From an uncultured Pedobacter sp. (GTDB lineage: Bacteria; Bacteroidota; Bacteroidia; Sphingobacteriales; Sphingobacteriaceae): a stretch of DNA of 24,718 nt. The DNA is taken from positions 1 through 24,718 of the forward strand of contig CAMLDJ010000054.1 in NCBI GenBank assembly GCA_946478755.1. Reading direction: 5' to 3'. This document shows positions 18,701 through 24,718 of the stretch, in pieces (the first letter of the stretch is position 1; every line of letters starts with the position of its first letter). Below the pieces are notes generated by a model. The model did no database searches. It was not told the DNA's origin and was given only the letters and a program-made list of their open reading frames with translations. Both the position numbers and the translations under genes were made by a program.

Positions 18701-19193
18701 ACATTATTCCAAATGCTTCAGCAAATAGCGTTGATTCTAAATAAAGTGTCCCCGATTCTTTGATAACGCTAGTTTTAGCATCAATCGTCTTAGCATCAAT
18801 TTTTATTTGTTTAGTATTATAGTCAACGGAATACCTCCGCTTTTCATTTTCTATAAAACCTGTAAGCTGATCTATATTTTGTCCTGCACAAGGAATACCA
18901 AGCTTTTTGAATAAATCTTCAATATGAACATATAGCAAGCCATCATTAGAATATATTGCCTCTACAGACAGATTTTTATACCCTTGTATAACAACATTTA
19001 CAGAAAAAGCATCGTAAGTAGTACCAATTTTTTTTTCTTCATCATCCGGGAATTTATACTGGGATTTCGCGTCAGATTCAGCTAATGTAACTAATATAAA
19101 CGCCAGAAAAAGGCCTTTGAGCAACAAGGAGGACCTGACATGCACAATTAGCATACAGCATTTAACTTTGCTGGTTAAATTGCATTTTTCCAA
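15774..19193 (-). CDS. usher-like outer-membrane protein with C-terminal tandem SPOR-like repeats
   Basis: A 1139-residue protein. A signal peptide lies at about 20-45; M14 gives a more usual one and may be the true start. Residues 60-180 form two small domains (VNVVIQGYKNLSVEAIYSND, EDLFKKLGI) like the N-terminal part of alternative (CFA-type) ushers. A beta-barrel (about 205-660) is interrupted at about 335-395 by YINDVIVAYTKADASGLYTF and YGYTTLKLKFYG, which fit the usher plug. FLDLNNNSIFDKGEQ (691-705) opens usher-like C-terminal Ig/SdrB-like domains to about 875. Next come a KxxIDST heptad linker (901-928) and two SPOR-like repeats (983-1049, 1070-1136), which in other proteins bind peptidoglycan. 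Ushers normally end after the Ig-like domains, so this extension is odd. It starts 4 bp after a DUF4402 subunit gene, probably translationally coupled. Predicted role: subunit secretion and fibre assembly. Barrel identity is by eye. Confidence 0.8.
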   Translation of the reverse strand: MEKCNLTSKVKCCMLIVHVRSSLLLKGLFLAFILVTLAESDAKSQYKFPDDEEKKIGTTYDAFSVNVVIQGYKNLSVEAIYSNDGLLYVHIEDLFKKLGIPCAGQNIDQLTGFIENEKRRYSVDYNTKQIKIDAKTIDAKTSVIKESGTLYLESTLFAEAFGIMLDFNFRTLTIILKSNFELPIIKQLRIEKLRNNISKLKGETIADTVVGRNYHLLRLGTVDWSVASSQIQNGPAFNNFGLGIGTEFLYGEANVSVNYSDQYKFDNRQLQYMWRWVDNDKSLIKQAQLGRISNQSISSINAPVVGGIIRNSPTTVRKASGYYFINESTEPNWGVELYINDVIVAYTKADASGLYTFKVPVVYGYTTLKLKFYGLSGEERTEERTMNVPYTVMSANEFEYSLSAGVVQDDSLSRFGKGEFNYGVNRVLTIGGGLEYLSSIPNSPFIPYAKGTIQPFSKLIINGEYAHGVRAGGMLNYYFTKDVLFEIDYMKYVEGQLATSFNANEERKVKLSVPFRVKKVYGFAKLGYNQFVYKSSTYNQGNIILSAYYKRFSTNSSTQVYWNDPKKKIIRSDLALSYGFNRGYYMRALAQYNVNEQELMSYKATVEKRIPKGNFSISYEKNMINNNDVISLNLSYDLSFARTRVSASKNKDRIYSSQSIQGSLAFGGGNGYNHASNNSAVGKGGILLYPFLDLNNNSIFDKGEQMVKLTKVRVSGGKPIFSKQDSIVRVPNLNAFTSYDVEFDNNDLDNIAWRFEKKVYRVLIDPNQFKRINVPIVVLGEVNGTVYMQTDNELEGIGRITVKLYGNDTTKVIAETLSESDGYFYYMGLKPGKYVARVDTNQLNQLELKATPPKIEFTIKAVKDGDIVSGTDFVLSKNTLIKDLPKKIPVLVEKEILASAKNKIDSTKDKIDSTKNIIDSAKDVINSNRKLVHENMDTAIVKGKETISDGHEIVATNEEISVPTIKTIVPVKEELALSNERAIYTIQLAVSKSYINPEFYKKKFKLTEEVWYFRKDGYFKYVTGKYINEDEAIIDMVHLGITGFITIADSLEIKKNSSEKEVVSAKKGMIYTIQLATSASYIDPAFYKNKFKLTGEVWYFKKDGYFKYVTGKYLTEQEAKTDLIRFGLKGFVTVVDLSK
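15786..16247 (-). repeat. tandem duplication encoding two SPOR-like domains
   Basis: Two coding copies (16047-16247 and 15786-15986) of about 200 bp encode 67-residue repeats that are roughly two-thirds identical by eye. Both contain IYTIQLA, EVWYF, KDGYFKYVTGKY and a closing GF-T--D. The YTIQLA opening and the Y-T-G-K-Y..EA second half fit the SPOR fold. They are separated by a 20-residue linker. Confidence 0.75.
16410..16493 (-). repeat. four 21-bp repeats encoding KxxIDST heptads
   Basis: Residues 901-928 of the usher-like protein read as four heptads: KNKIDST, KDKIDST, KNIIDSA, KDVINSN. The DNA shows matching 21-bp near-repeats. The regular isoleucine spacing with charged flanks suggests a helical or coiled-coil spacer between the Ig-like domains and the SPOR repeats. 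Such arrays can change copy number by slippage. Confidence 0.7.
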
Positions 19194-19197
19194 TTAA

Positions 19198-19695
19198 TTA
19201 TTGTTGATTAATGGTAATCGCGAGAGTACCTGTATAAGTGCCCGGAACAGCTGTTGCTGGTATATGAAGCGTTCCGCCTACATGTAATGGCATAATCATA
19301 TTACAATCACTATTTGTGGTAAAAATGGAACCGTTAGGGCCTTTTTCCGTAGGACCAATATCGAGTGTAAGTGATCCTCCATTGCTGCCGCTTAAATTAG
19401 CAATAGCATCAAAAGTGACACTGACGCTTCCAGCAGGACAAAGTTTTATATCAAAAATGGCAGGCTGAGCAATTGGTGCTGTAGGTAAAAGTAGAATGCC
19501 ACCTGTTGAAGTTCTACTGCCATCATACCCCACTGTAACAGTTCCGCTTGAGCCCATAAGGCAAATTGTGCCAAAATTTATTGTCTGGGTAGCGGTAACG
19601 GTTAATTGAGCAAAAGAAATATCGACACTGCAGGACAAAATTGCTGTTCCAATTAATAATTTTAAAAGATGCTTACGTCTGTTCAATGCCTTCAT
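19198..19695 (-). CDS. DUF4402-type fibre subunit without N-terminal extension
   Basis: A 165-residue exported protein with a signal peptide (1-30, ending ISFAQ) and a mature part of about 135 residues. It aligns with the first subunit from LTVTATQTINFGTI onward and ends in the same kind of final strand (PGTYTGTLAITINQQ). HVGGTLHIPATAVPGTYTG matches the first subunit's VGGTLTVGASQLAGIYAG. Unlike that subunit it begins directly with the first strand, with no N-terminal extension, and it has three mature cysteines (C45, C86, C131). In donor-strand systems a subunit lacking the extension can accept a strand but not donate one, so this could be the distal tip or a terminator. That role is inference. 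It lies between the chaperone (58 bp) and usher (4 bp) genes. Confidence 0.75.
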   Translation of the reverse strand: MKALNRRKHLLKLLIGTAILSCSVDISFAQLTVTATQTINFGTICLMGSSGTVTVGYDGSRTSTGGILLLPTAPIAQPAIFDIKLCPAGSVSVTFDAIANLSGSNGGSLTLDIGPTEKGPNGSIFTTNSDCNMIMPLHVGGTLHIPATAVPGTYTGTLAITINQQ

Positions 19696-19753
19696 CGCCT
19701 TTCGCTTATCTTTAATTATTTATATTGCCACGAACGCAGCAAAACCATTTTCC

Positions 19754-20584
19754 CTACTTAATATTCAGCATAGCCTCTGCATAAACAACAGTTTTTCTAC
19801 TTTCCTCTTTGCTGATGTATTGCACTTTCAATTTTCCGTCTTTCAATAGCTTACCAGAAGTATTATTTAATTTTACTGCGACATATCTTTTATTAAGATT
19901 CGTGTACACACCTATACCTCCCATAGTGCCAATTTGATAAGGCTTGCCTTGCACTGGAATATACTGCACTAGCAGATCACCATATAAAGAGATATTGCCT
20001 GTCCGGAGTATCGTAAGTTTAAGATACTGTGTGGTATTTTGCTGATCCAGTTTTAAATCATCCAATGAAACAGATACATTTACTGCACCTGTGCGAATAA
20101 TGATTGGAATACTAATACCAAATACAGGTATCAACTGAATGTTTAATCCAGCCGTTGTGTCCTTACCGGGATTTACCATATTAAGCGGTTTATAGTTCTT
20201 TTCCGATCTGAAATATAAATGCGAACGATATTCGCCTGCTGTCATCTCTGCTTTACGCCTAAACTGCACCCCGATAACTTGTGCTTCTCCCGGAGCGAGC
20301 GTTATCGTACGGGGAAATATCCGAAGATAGGGGTCAGCAAACATATGCCCCGGCTCATTTTTCTCCATATTTACAAAACTTCCATCTTCCCGCATGTCTT
20401 TTTGAATAAAAGAGACGGAATAGGTGGCTGTATCTTTTCCTATATTTGCTACATTCAGTTCTTCTTTTTGCTTATTTCCCTCAAAGACTACACGGGTCGG
20501 GGTTACCATTAAATTGCCCTGAGCTATAGACTGGAAGCTAAAACCTAAAATGGAGATTAGCGTTAATAATAATTTTCTTTCCAA
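19754..20584 (-). CDS. PapD-like periplasmic pilus chaperone
   Basis: A 276-residue exported protein with two Ig-like domains. The signal peptide is 1-22 (ending SIAQ). Domain 1 opens with LMVTPTRVVFEG; R31 corresponds to the conserved arginine that grips the subunit C-terminus in PapD. It continues with an A/N-rich C strand (EELNVANIGKDTATYSVSFI), FPRTITLAPGEAQVIGVQFR and the G1-strand region around YRSHLYFRSE (119-128). Domain 2 covers about 150-276. The protein is somewhat longer than a typical PapD (about 240 residues). Chaperones of this type fold fibre subunits by donor-strand complementation and hand them to the usher. It is flanked by the two DUF4402 subunits and followed by the usher gene, which supports this role. 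The gap before it holds a terminator hairpin. Confidence 0.88.
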   Translation of the reverse strand: MERKLLLTLISILGFSFQSIAQGNLMVTPTRVVFEGNKQKEELNVANIGKDTATYSVSFIQKDMREDGSFVNMEKNEPGHMFADPYLRIFPRTITLAPGEAQVIGVQFRRKAEMTAGEYRSHLYFRSEKNYKPLNMVNPGKDTTAGLNIQLIPVFGISIPIIIRTGAVNVSVSLDDLKLDQQNTTQYLKLTILRTGNISLYGDLLVQYIPVQGKPYQIGTMGGIGVYTNLNKRYVAVKLNNTSGKLLKDGKLKVQYISKEESRKTVVYAEAMLNIK

Positions 20585-20639
20585 CTGTTGTTTTTTGATT
20601 ACTCCGAAAACAGAAATAAATTGTCTGAACTAAAAAAAG

Positions 20640-20667
20640 AAAATGCCCGGGAATTCCGGGCATTTTT
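20640..20667 (-). terminator. terminator directly after the first DUF4402 gene
   Basis: An 11-bp GC-rich stem (20640-20650 with 20656-20666) with a 5-nt loop. On the minus strand it begins just after the stop codon at 20672 and runs into TTTTCTTTTTTTAG. It is a textbook intrinsic terminator placed inside an otherwise collinear gene set. Read-through would give much more of the first subunit than of chaperone and usher. Confidence 0.8.
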
Positions 20668-20671
20668 AAGT

Positions 20672-21226
20672 TTAATTATAGTCTACAGATACAGGGAATG
20701 TTCCTGCATAAATTCCTGCAAGTTGTGAAGCACCAACGGTTAATGTGCCACCAACAACAAAACTATCAGTACCGGAAGCACTAAGGGTACTGGTTGCTGC
20801 AACAGCAGTTTGTTCCGAACCTCCCGAGAAGAGAACTGTCAGCGCGCTGATGTCCATAGTTGCTGTTGATCCGACAGTTTCCGTTAGCGTAATGGTCGTT
20901 GGCAACGTAAGTGCGTAAGTTTGATTGTAAGTACCTGTTACATCGTAAGCTGCATTTGTAGATGTTGGGCCAATTGATGACGCTTCAACACCAGTACCAG
21001 TAAACGAACGACCATTAGCCGTAGAAAGTACAACGGTCCCACCAGTTGCATCCGGTAAAATAATATTACCGAAATGCAATGCACTGGTTTCGGTAATGGT
21101 CATTGGAACAATAAGAACTGTACCTGCGTCAGTTGTCGTCGATGCATCCGTCCCCTGAGCTTTCAGGGTGCTTGAAAAACCTGTCGTCATTAAGACAATA
21201 GCGAAAATTAGTAATGTTTTTCTCAT
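20672..21226 (-). CDS. DUF4402-type major fibre subunit (putative pilin)
   Basis: A 184-residue exported protein with a signal peptide (1-23, ending LKAQ) and an all-beta, Thr/Ser/Ala/Gly-rich, cysteine-free mature part. The DUF4402 signs are MTITETSALHFGNI near the start, a central GTVVLSTANG and a C-terminal GTLTVGASQLAGIYAGTFPV ending in S-V-D-Y-N, like the final strand of fimbrial and spore-coat-U proteins. About 16 residues (GTDASTTTDAGTVLIVP) precede the first shared strand. They end in alternating hydrophobic residues, as a donor strand would, and the second subunit lacks them. With its own 219-bp upstream region and a terminator right behind, it is the best candidate for the abundant structural subunit. 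Polymerisation is inferred from context, not shown. Confidence 0.78.
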   Translation of the reverse strand: MRKTLLIFAIVLMTTGFSSTLKAQGTDASTTTDAGTVLIVPMTITETSALHFGNIILPDATGGTVVLSTANGRSFTGTGVEASSIGPTSTNAAYDVTGTYNQTYALTLPTTITLTETVGSTATMDISALTVLFSGGSEQTAVAATSTLSASGTDSFVVGGTLTVGASQLAGIYAGTFPVSVDYN

Positions 21227-21445
21227 GTTGTTAATTTTTTAATAGTGAATGATTTTTATTCTTGTAAAGATAGCGTTAGCTAAAAGTCAAATTACAGGCT
21301 ATATGCTAAAAGTAAATTCATTATCGCGTATTTTAAAAACGCAATCGCCTAGTTTATGAGCATAAAAACCTCAGTTCAGGTCAGTAAAGACGAGAGATAC
21401 CTTCAGTTATACTGACCAGGTGTTCAAAAAAACTGACAACAACTA
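21227..21445 (-). promoter_or_regulatory. control region between the response regulator and the pilin gene
   Basis: This 219-bp region contains an 8-bp inverted repeat (GGTCAGTA 21379-21386, TACTGACC 21410-21417), a direct repeat ACC(T)TCAGTT at 21368-21376 and 21398-21407, and an imperfect 17-bp palindrome (21326-21342, GCGTATTTTAAAAACGC). A -7-like box, TATCTTTA, lies on the minus strand at 21272-21265, one base from the TAnnTTTG consensus, but no -33 box is well spaced. The dyads may be binding sites for the neighbouring NarL-type regulator, or the first may be part of that gene's terminator, since T5 follows on the minus strand. Confidence 0.4.
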
Positions 21446-22090
21446 CTATCCCAAACTTACAATACCTTTTTTTATGGCATACTTCACCAGATCAGCAGTG
21501 GAGTTGAAGTGTAGTTTTTCGAAGATATTTTGTTTATGTGTGCCAACGGTTTTTATGCTAATAAAAAGCATATCAGAAATTTCCCGGGCCTGTTTTCCAT
21601 CAGCCAATAATTTTAAGACTTCCAGCTCCCGTTCTGATAGTTTCTGGTTATTGGCAGGGACATCTTCCTTACTCAGGTAATCCCTGATCAATACCTCGGT
21701 GATTTCGTCACTTAAGTATTTCTTGCCACGATGGACCGAGCTTATGGCTTCTGTCAATTGGTCGTACGTACAATTTTTGCACAGATAACTATACGCTCCG
21801 GCTTCCAACGCTTCTTTAATATAGTGTTTATCGGCATGCATTGAAAGTACCAGAATTCTTGTATCCGGCAATTCCTTGTACAAAATCCGGATTGCATCCA
21901 GCCCGTTTATTACAGGCAAGCTTAAATCCATAATAACAATGGCTGGTCTTAGCTTTTTGGCCTTCTCAATTGCTTCTTTACCATTTTCGGCCTGGGCAAT
22001 AATTTCTATTTCAGGTGAAGCTGAAAGCAGGTTTACAATTCCTTCCCTGAATAATTGATGGTCATCTGCAATTAGTATTCGTATAGACAT
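21446..22090 (-). CDS. NarL/FixJ-type response regulator
   Basis: A 214-residue transcription factor. The receiver domain (1-125) has the acidic pocket IADDH, the phosphoacceptor D55 in VIMDLSLP and K105. A LuxR-type helix-turn-helix (about 148-208) follows, with LSERELEVLKLLADGKQARE and ISIKTVGTHKQNIFEKLHF. It begins 11 bp after the histidine kinase gene and so is its cognate partner. The next gene downstream is the pilin, 219 bp away, so the regulator most likely controls the fibre locus, with the dyads in 21227-21445 as possible sites. Autoregulation is also possible. Confidence 0.95.
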   Translation of the reverse strand: MSIRILIADDHQLFREGIVNLLSASPEIEIIAQAENGKEAIEKAKKLRPAIVIMDLSLPVINGLDAIRILYKELPDTRILVLSMHADKHYIKEALEAGAYSYLCKNCTYDQLTEAISSVHRGKKYLSDEITEVLIRDYLSKEDVPANNQKLSERELEVLKLLADGKQAREISDMLFISIKTVGTHKQNIFEKLHFNSTADLVKYAIKKGIVSLG

Positions 22091-22101
22091 AGTCGACGGT
22101 T

Positions 22102-23643
22102 TTAAACTGGAACAATTACAGTAATTTTAATCCCTTGAGGACGCACTAGTGTGATCATTAGCTTACCTTGAAGGGAATCGAGTTTTTCCTTAATGCTGAA
22201 CAAGCCGAAGCCCCCAAAATCTGATAAATTTACGCCTTGACTTAAATCAAAACCTTTACCGTTATCAAAAACGGTAACCGTGATATTTTCTGGATCTTTA
22301 TGGATTTCAACTTCTATCAAATCCGCACCAGCATGCTTAATGGTATTGGTAAGCAGTTCGCATATCGTGCGAAAGAGCAGTACTTTAATATCTGTTGTCA
22401 GTTCTATCAAATTTTCTTCAGGCTGAAAGACTGTGACAATGCCAAACTGCTTTTCAACTTGTCCCAGCTTCCATTTAACAGCGGCTATCAGGCCTAGTTC
22501 ATATAAAATTGGCGGGCTTAAATCATAAACCAATTTCCTTGTTTCATTAATGGCCTCGTGAAGAAGGTTTGAAGAGTCTTCAAGCACTTTCTTTTCAGCT
22601 GGTAGCATCCCATTTTTTGCTATGGTAGAAAGTTTGATCGCTGCAATAGAAATTGTTTGACCCAAGCCATCATGCAGATATTCGGCAATTTTTCTCCTCT
22701 CCTTTTCTTCGGTAATAGTGAGTTCATAGTAAAGATTTTTTAGTTTTTTCTGATATTCATTAATCTTTTCCAGATGTTTTTTGTTGGCTTCTTCTGCTTT
22801 CCTTCGCCTGGTAACATTATGATTTACGCCAATATATCCGGCAAAATTGCCATCGTTATCAAAAATGGGGAAGCCACTTATGGCAAGCCATACCATTTCA
22901 CCATTTTTATGCAGCCCCAGGATTTCATTTCCTTTGAAGTTTCCACGTCGTGTATAAATCGCTGCAAGGAGTTCTTTTGTTTCCGTATCCTCATCATCTG
23001 AAACGAAATCCAACAATGATCTTTTTCCGATGACTTCTTTAGCATCAAAGCCCAAAATCTTAAAAATTACTGGGCTTACGTAGGTAAAAATTGCATTTTC
23101 ATCCACCTCCCAGAAATACTCCAGCGCATATTCAGACACCTTCAAATAGCGCTTCTCTGTGTTGTCAAATTCAGCTGTTTTCATTTTCACAAGAATTTCG
23201 AGCTTTTCGTTCCTCTTTCTTAATAAATCTTCGGCAAATTTGATGCGCAGCATGACGTTCACGTGTGCTGTTAGTTCCGCTCTATCATAGGGTTTAGATA
23301 TAAACGCATCGGCACCAGCATTTAAACCCTTAATCCTATAATCCACCTCCCCTTTGACAGAAACCATCAAAATAGGTATATGTTTGGTTGATTCATTATT
23401 TTTCAAAATACTGCATACCTCGAACCCATCCATTTCTGGCATCAGAATATCGAGTAAAATGGTATCAGGCAACTCCCTTTTCGCAATTTCTATCCCACGA
23501 ATAGCCGATCGCGACCGAATGATCTGATGTTCGCGAAAGTTAATGCTCAGAATAGAGAAAATCAATTTGAGACTAATTGGGTCATCATCAATTACAAGAA
23601 TTTTCTTCATTCTTTTTGATGTCAGCGGTATTCCTTTTTCCAT
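22102..23643 (-). CDS. soluble REC-PAS-HisKA_3 histidine kinase
   Basis: A 513-residue sensor kinase with no membrane segment, so cytoplasmic. An N-terminal receiver domain (about 13-132) has LVIDDDP, D65 in LLDILMP and K117 in ISKPYD. A coiled linker and a PAS domain (about 165-285, YFWEVDENAIFTYVSPVI) come next. The HisKA_3 dimerisation domain carries phospho-acceptor H324 in AEYLHDGLGQTI, and the HATPase domain (about 420-513) carries the N box ELLTNTIKHA and DNGKGF. This is the NarX/LiaS-type kinase that pairs with NarL regulators, and one follows 11 bp on. A receiver at the N terminus means it is itself a target of another kinase, or a phosphate sink. M12 (MKKILVIDDDP, codon at 23610-23608) is an equally good start. 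The 277 bp upstream to the tRNA terminator contain no gene and no clear promoter box. Confidence 0.95.
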   Translation of the reverse strand: MEKGIPLTSKRMKKILVIDDDPISLKLIFSILSINFREHQIIRSRSAIRGIEIAKRELPDTILLDILMPEMDGFEVCSILKNNESTKHIPILMVSVKGEVDYRIKGLNAGADAFISKPYDRAELTAHVNVMLRIKFAEDLLRKRNEKLEILVKMKTAEFDNTEKRYLKVSEYALEYFWEVDENAIFTYVSPVIFKILGFDAKEVIGKRSLLDFVSDDEDTETKELLAAIYTRRGNFKGNEILGLHKNGEMVWLAISGFPIFDNDGNFAGYIGVNHNVTRRRKAEEANKKHLEKINEYQKKLKNLYYELTITEEKERRKIAEYLHDGLGQTISIAAIKLSTIAKNGMLPAEKKVLEDSSNLLHEAINETRKLVYDLSPPILYELGLIAAVKWKLGQVEKQFGIVTVFQPEENLIELTTDIKVLLFRTICELLTNTIKHAGADLIEVEIHKDPENITVTVFDNGKGFDLSQGVNLSDFGGFGLFSIKEKLDSLQGKLMITLVRPQGIKITVIVPV

Positions 23644-23920
23644 TTAGCTTTTTGAAATTACATTTTTATATGCCTTTATTAAACAGCTGCATTGCAAATA
23701 GTTTCGAGAGATCGTTAAGAAAAAGGACGCCCGGATGGAGCAATCATGCCGAACGAAAACACAAATTTCCGGTGGTCGTATATGGCGAAACATAACATGG
23801 TGTCATGATCTTACCACAATATAAGAATTTTTACTTCAATTTTTTATCTTTTACCGTTCATAATTATCCGCTCAGAATATATAAATTGCGAATTTTTATG
23901 GTTTTAAAAGGGTCTATAAA

Positions 23921-23960
23921 TGTTAAAGGCCCTGCAAATGACTTTGCAGGGCCTTTAACA
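23921..23960 (-). terminator. 18-bp perfect hairpin ending the tRNA transcript
   Basis: A perfect 18-bp stem (23921-23938 with 23943-23960) with a TGAC loop sits 18 bp past the 3' end of tRNA-Glu. TTTATA follows on the minus strand and TTTTG on the plus strand, so it may act in both directions. It separates the tRNA pair from the histidine kinase gene. Confidence 0.75.
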
Positions 23961-23978
23961 TTTTGACCTGTGGTCGTG

Positions 23979-24050
23979 TAGCCCGTAGGGGAATCGAACC
24001 CCTGTTTCCAGAATGAAAATCTGGCGTCCTCACCCCTAGACGAACGGGCC
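23979..24050 (-). tRNA. tRNA-Glu (TTC)
   Basis: A complete cloverleaf on the minus strand. The acceptor GGCCCGT pairs with ACGGGCT (first pair G-U). The anticodon stem CCAGA/TCTGG holds the loop TTTTCAT with anticodon TTC. The T arm is AGGGG TTCGATT CCCCT. The 72 nt end at the discriminator A; CCA is not encoded. It lies 42 bp after tRNA-fMet and shares its promoter. Confidence 0.95.
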
Positions 24051-24092
24051 ATTTTAAAAGTTGCCTCAGCTATATTGGAGCTGCGAACTTTT

Positions 24093-24168
<76 letters not shown>

Positions 24169-24224
24169 CTATATACAATTCTTAGTTTCTGTTATTTGAT
24201 TAACTCTCCTTCCGAATTGGAATG

Positions 24225-24256
24225 CAAAGATATAATTCGTTTCTTTGTCCTGCAAA
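24225..24256 (-). promoter_or_regulatory. Bacteroidota housekeeping promoter for the tRNA pair
   Basis: On the minus strand, TTTG (24256-24253) is followed after exactly 20 bp by TATCTTTG (24232-24225). This is a full match to the Bacteroidota consensus TTTG, 19-21 bp, TAnnTTTG. It lies about 57 bp upstream of the tRNA-fMet 5' end. Confidence 0.85.
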
Positions 24257-24278
24257 TTTATTTTAAAAAAATATTTTC

Positions 24279-24718
24279 ATGTCGCATAAAGCAGGTTTTG
24301 TAAGTATCATCGGTAAGCCCAATGTGGGCAAATCAACCCTAATGAATGCCCTGGTGGGCGAAAAGCTTTCAATCATTACTCCGAAAGCCCAAACAACCCG
24401 CCACCGTATTTTAGGAATTGTTAATGAGGAAGACTATCAAATAGTTTTTTCTGACACCCCCGGCATCATAAAACCTAGATATGGCCTGCAGGATTCTATG
24501 ATGAGCTCAGTAAAAGGGGCACTAACTGATGCCGATCTGATCCTCTTTGTTACCGACATAAATGAACAGCACGACGAGAATGATGTATTAGAGAAAATCA
24601 TCAATACTACCATTCCAATGATCGTGCTAATCAACAAAATCGACAATGCAACCCAGGAACTGGTAGATGAAAAGGCAGCATACTGGAAAGAAAAACTAAA
24701 TCCAAAGCATATATATGC
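24279..24718 (+). CDS. era: GTPase Era, N-terminal part (runs off the window)
   Basis: An open frame starts at ATG 24279 and continues to the window edge (146 complete codons). Era is an essential GTPase that binds 16S rRNA and helps mature the 30S subunit. All visible G motifs are present: GKPNVGKST (G1), TTRHR (G2 region, with the SIITPKAQTTRHR signature of Era), DTPG (G3) and NKID (G4). The C-terminal KH domain lies beyond the edge. It is the only plus-strand protein gene and is divergent from the tRNA pair, sharing the 110-bp gap 24169-24278. A housekeeping gene, it marks the edge of the accessory region. Confidence 0.97.
   Translation, partial: MSHKAGFVSIIGKPNVGKSTLMNALVGEKLSIITPKAQTTRHRILGIVNEEDYQIVFSDTPGIIKPRYGLQDSMMSSVKGALTDADLILFVTDINEQHDENDVLEKIINTTIPMIVLINKIDNATQELVDEKAAYWKEKLNPKHIY

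Noticed and set aside
21265..21292. Pilin promoter from TATCTTTA plus an upstream TTTG
   Set aside because: The spacing is 15 bp instead of 19-21 and the last base of the -7 box deviates, so it is mentioned only within the control region.
23864..24052. 62-codon minus-strand open frame
   Set aside because: It covers tRNA-Glu and its terminator, which explain the sequence fully.
24437..24646. 69-codon minus-strand open frame
   Set aside because: Antisense to the GTPase domain of era.

Overview
The window comes from a member of the Bacteroidota, most likely a Sphingobacteriaceae-type genome (Mucilaginibacter/Pedobacter-like). The grounds are SusC/SusD pairs, an ECF sigma/FecR pair, a GldM homologue, DUF4402 proteins, the absence of obvious strong Shine-Dalgarno sites, and a near-perfect Bacteroidota promoter (TTTG, 20 bp, TATCTTTG) in front of two tRNA genes. 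Every protein gene except era at the right edge lies on the minus strand, so functional order runs from right to left.

Left edge (1-2366): a decayed region. It holds frameshifted coding-like scraps, a tRNA-3'-end-like trace followed by a terminator, the C-terminal half of an OMP_b-brl_3-type TonB receptor that has lost its 5' half, and an unexplained junction.

Polysaccharide utilisation locus (2367-14016): in transcription order these are an ECF sigma factor, a FecR anti-sigma factor, SusC with an N-terminal STN signalling domain, the SusD lipoprotein, a large (alpha/alpha)6-toroid-type glycosidase and a GH31 glycosidase. The STN domain plus FecR plus sigma implies substrate-induced trans-envelope signalling. 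Two nearly identical hairpin-forming intergenic elements precede susD and the GH31 gene. The substrate cannot be read from the sequence; an alpha-linked glycan is the best guess.

Surface-fibre locus (14152-23643), the most interesting part: a soluble REC-PAS-HisKA_3 histidine kinase and a NarL-type response regulator are followed by a DUF4402 subunit with an N-terminal extension, a PapD-like periplasmic chaperone, a second DUF4402 subunit without the extension, an outer-membrane usher-like barrel that ends in two tandem SPOR-like repeats, and a stand-alone GldM homologue. A terminator hairpin sits directly after the first subunit gene, as expected for an abundantly made pilin. I read this as a chaperone-usher-type fibre assembly system in which the usher is anchored to peptidoglycan and coupled, through a GldM paralogue, to the inner membrane. 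That combination is not one I recognise from classical chaperone-usher or type IX systems. The coupling is inference from domain content and gene order.

Right edge (23921-24718): a tRNA-fMet/tRNA-Glu pair with promoter and terminator on the minus strand, and the start of era on the plus strand.
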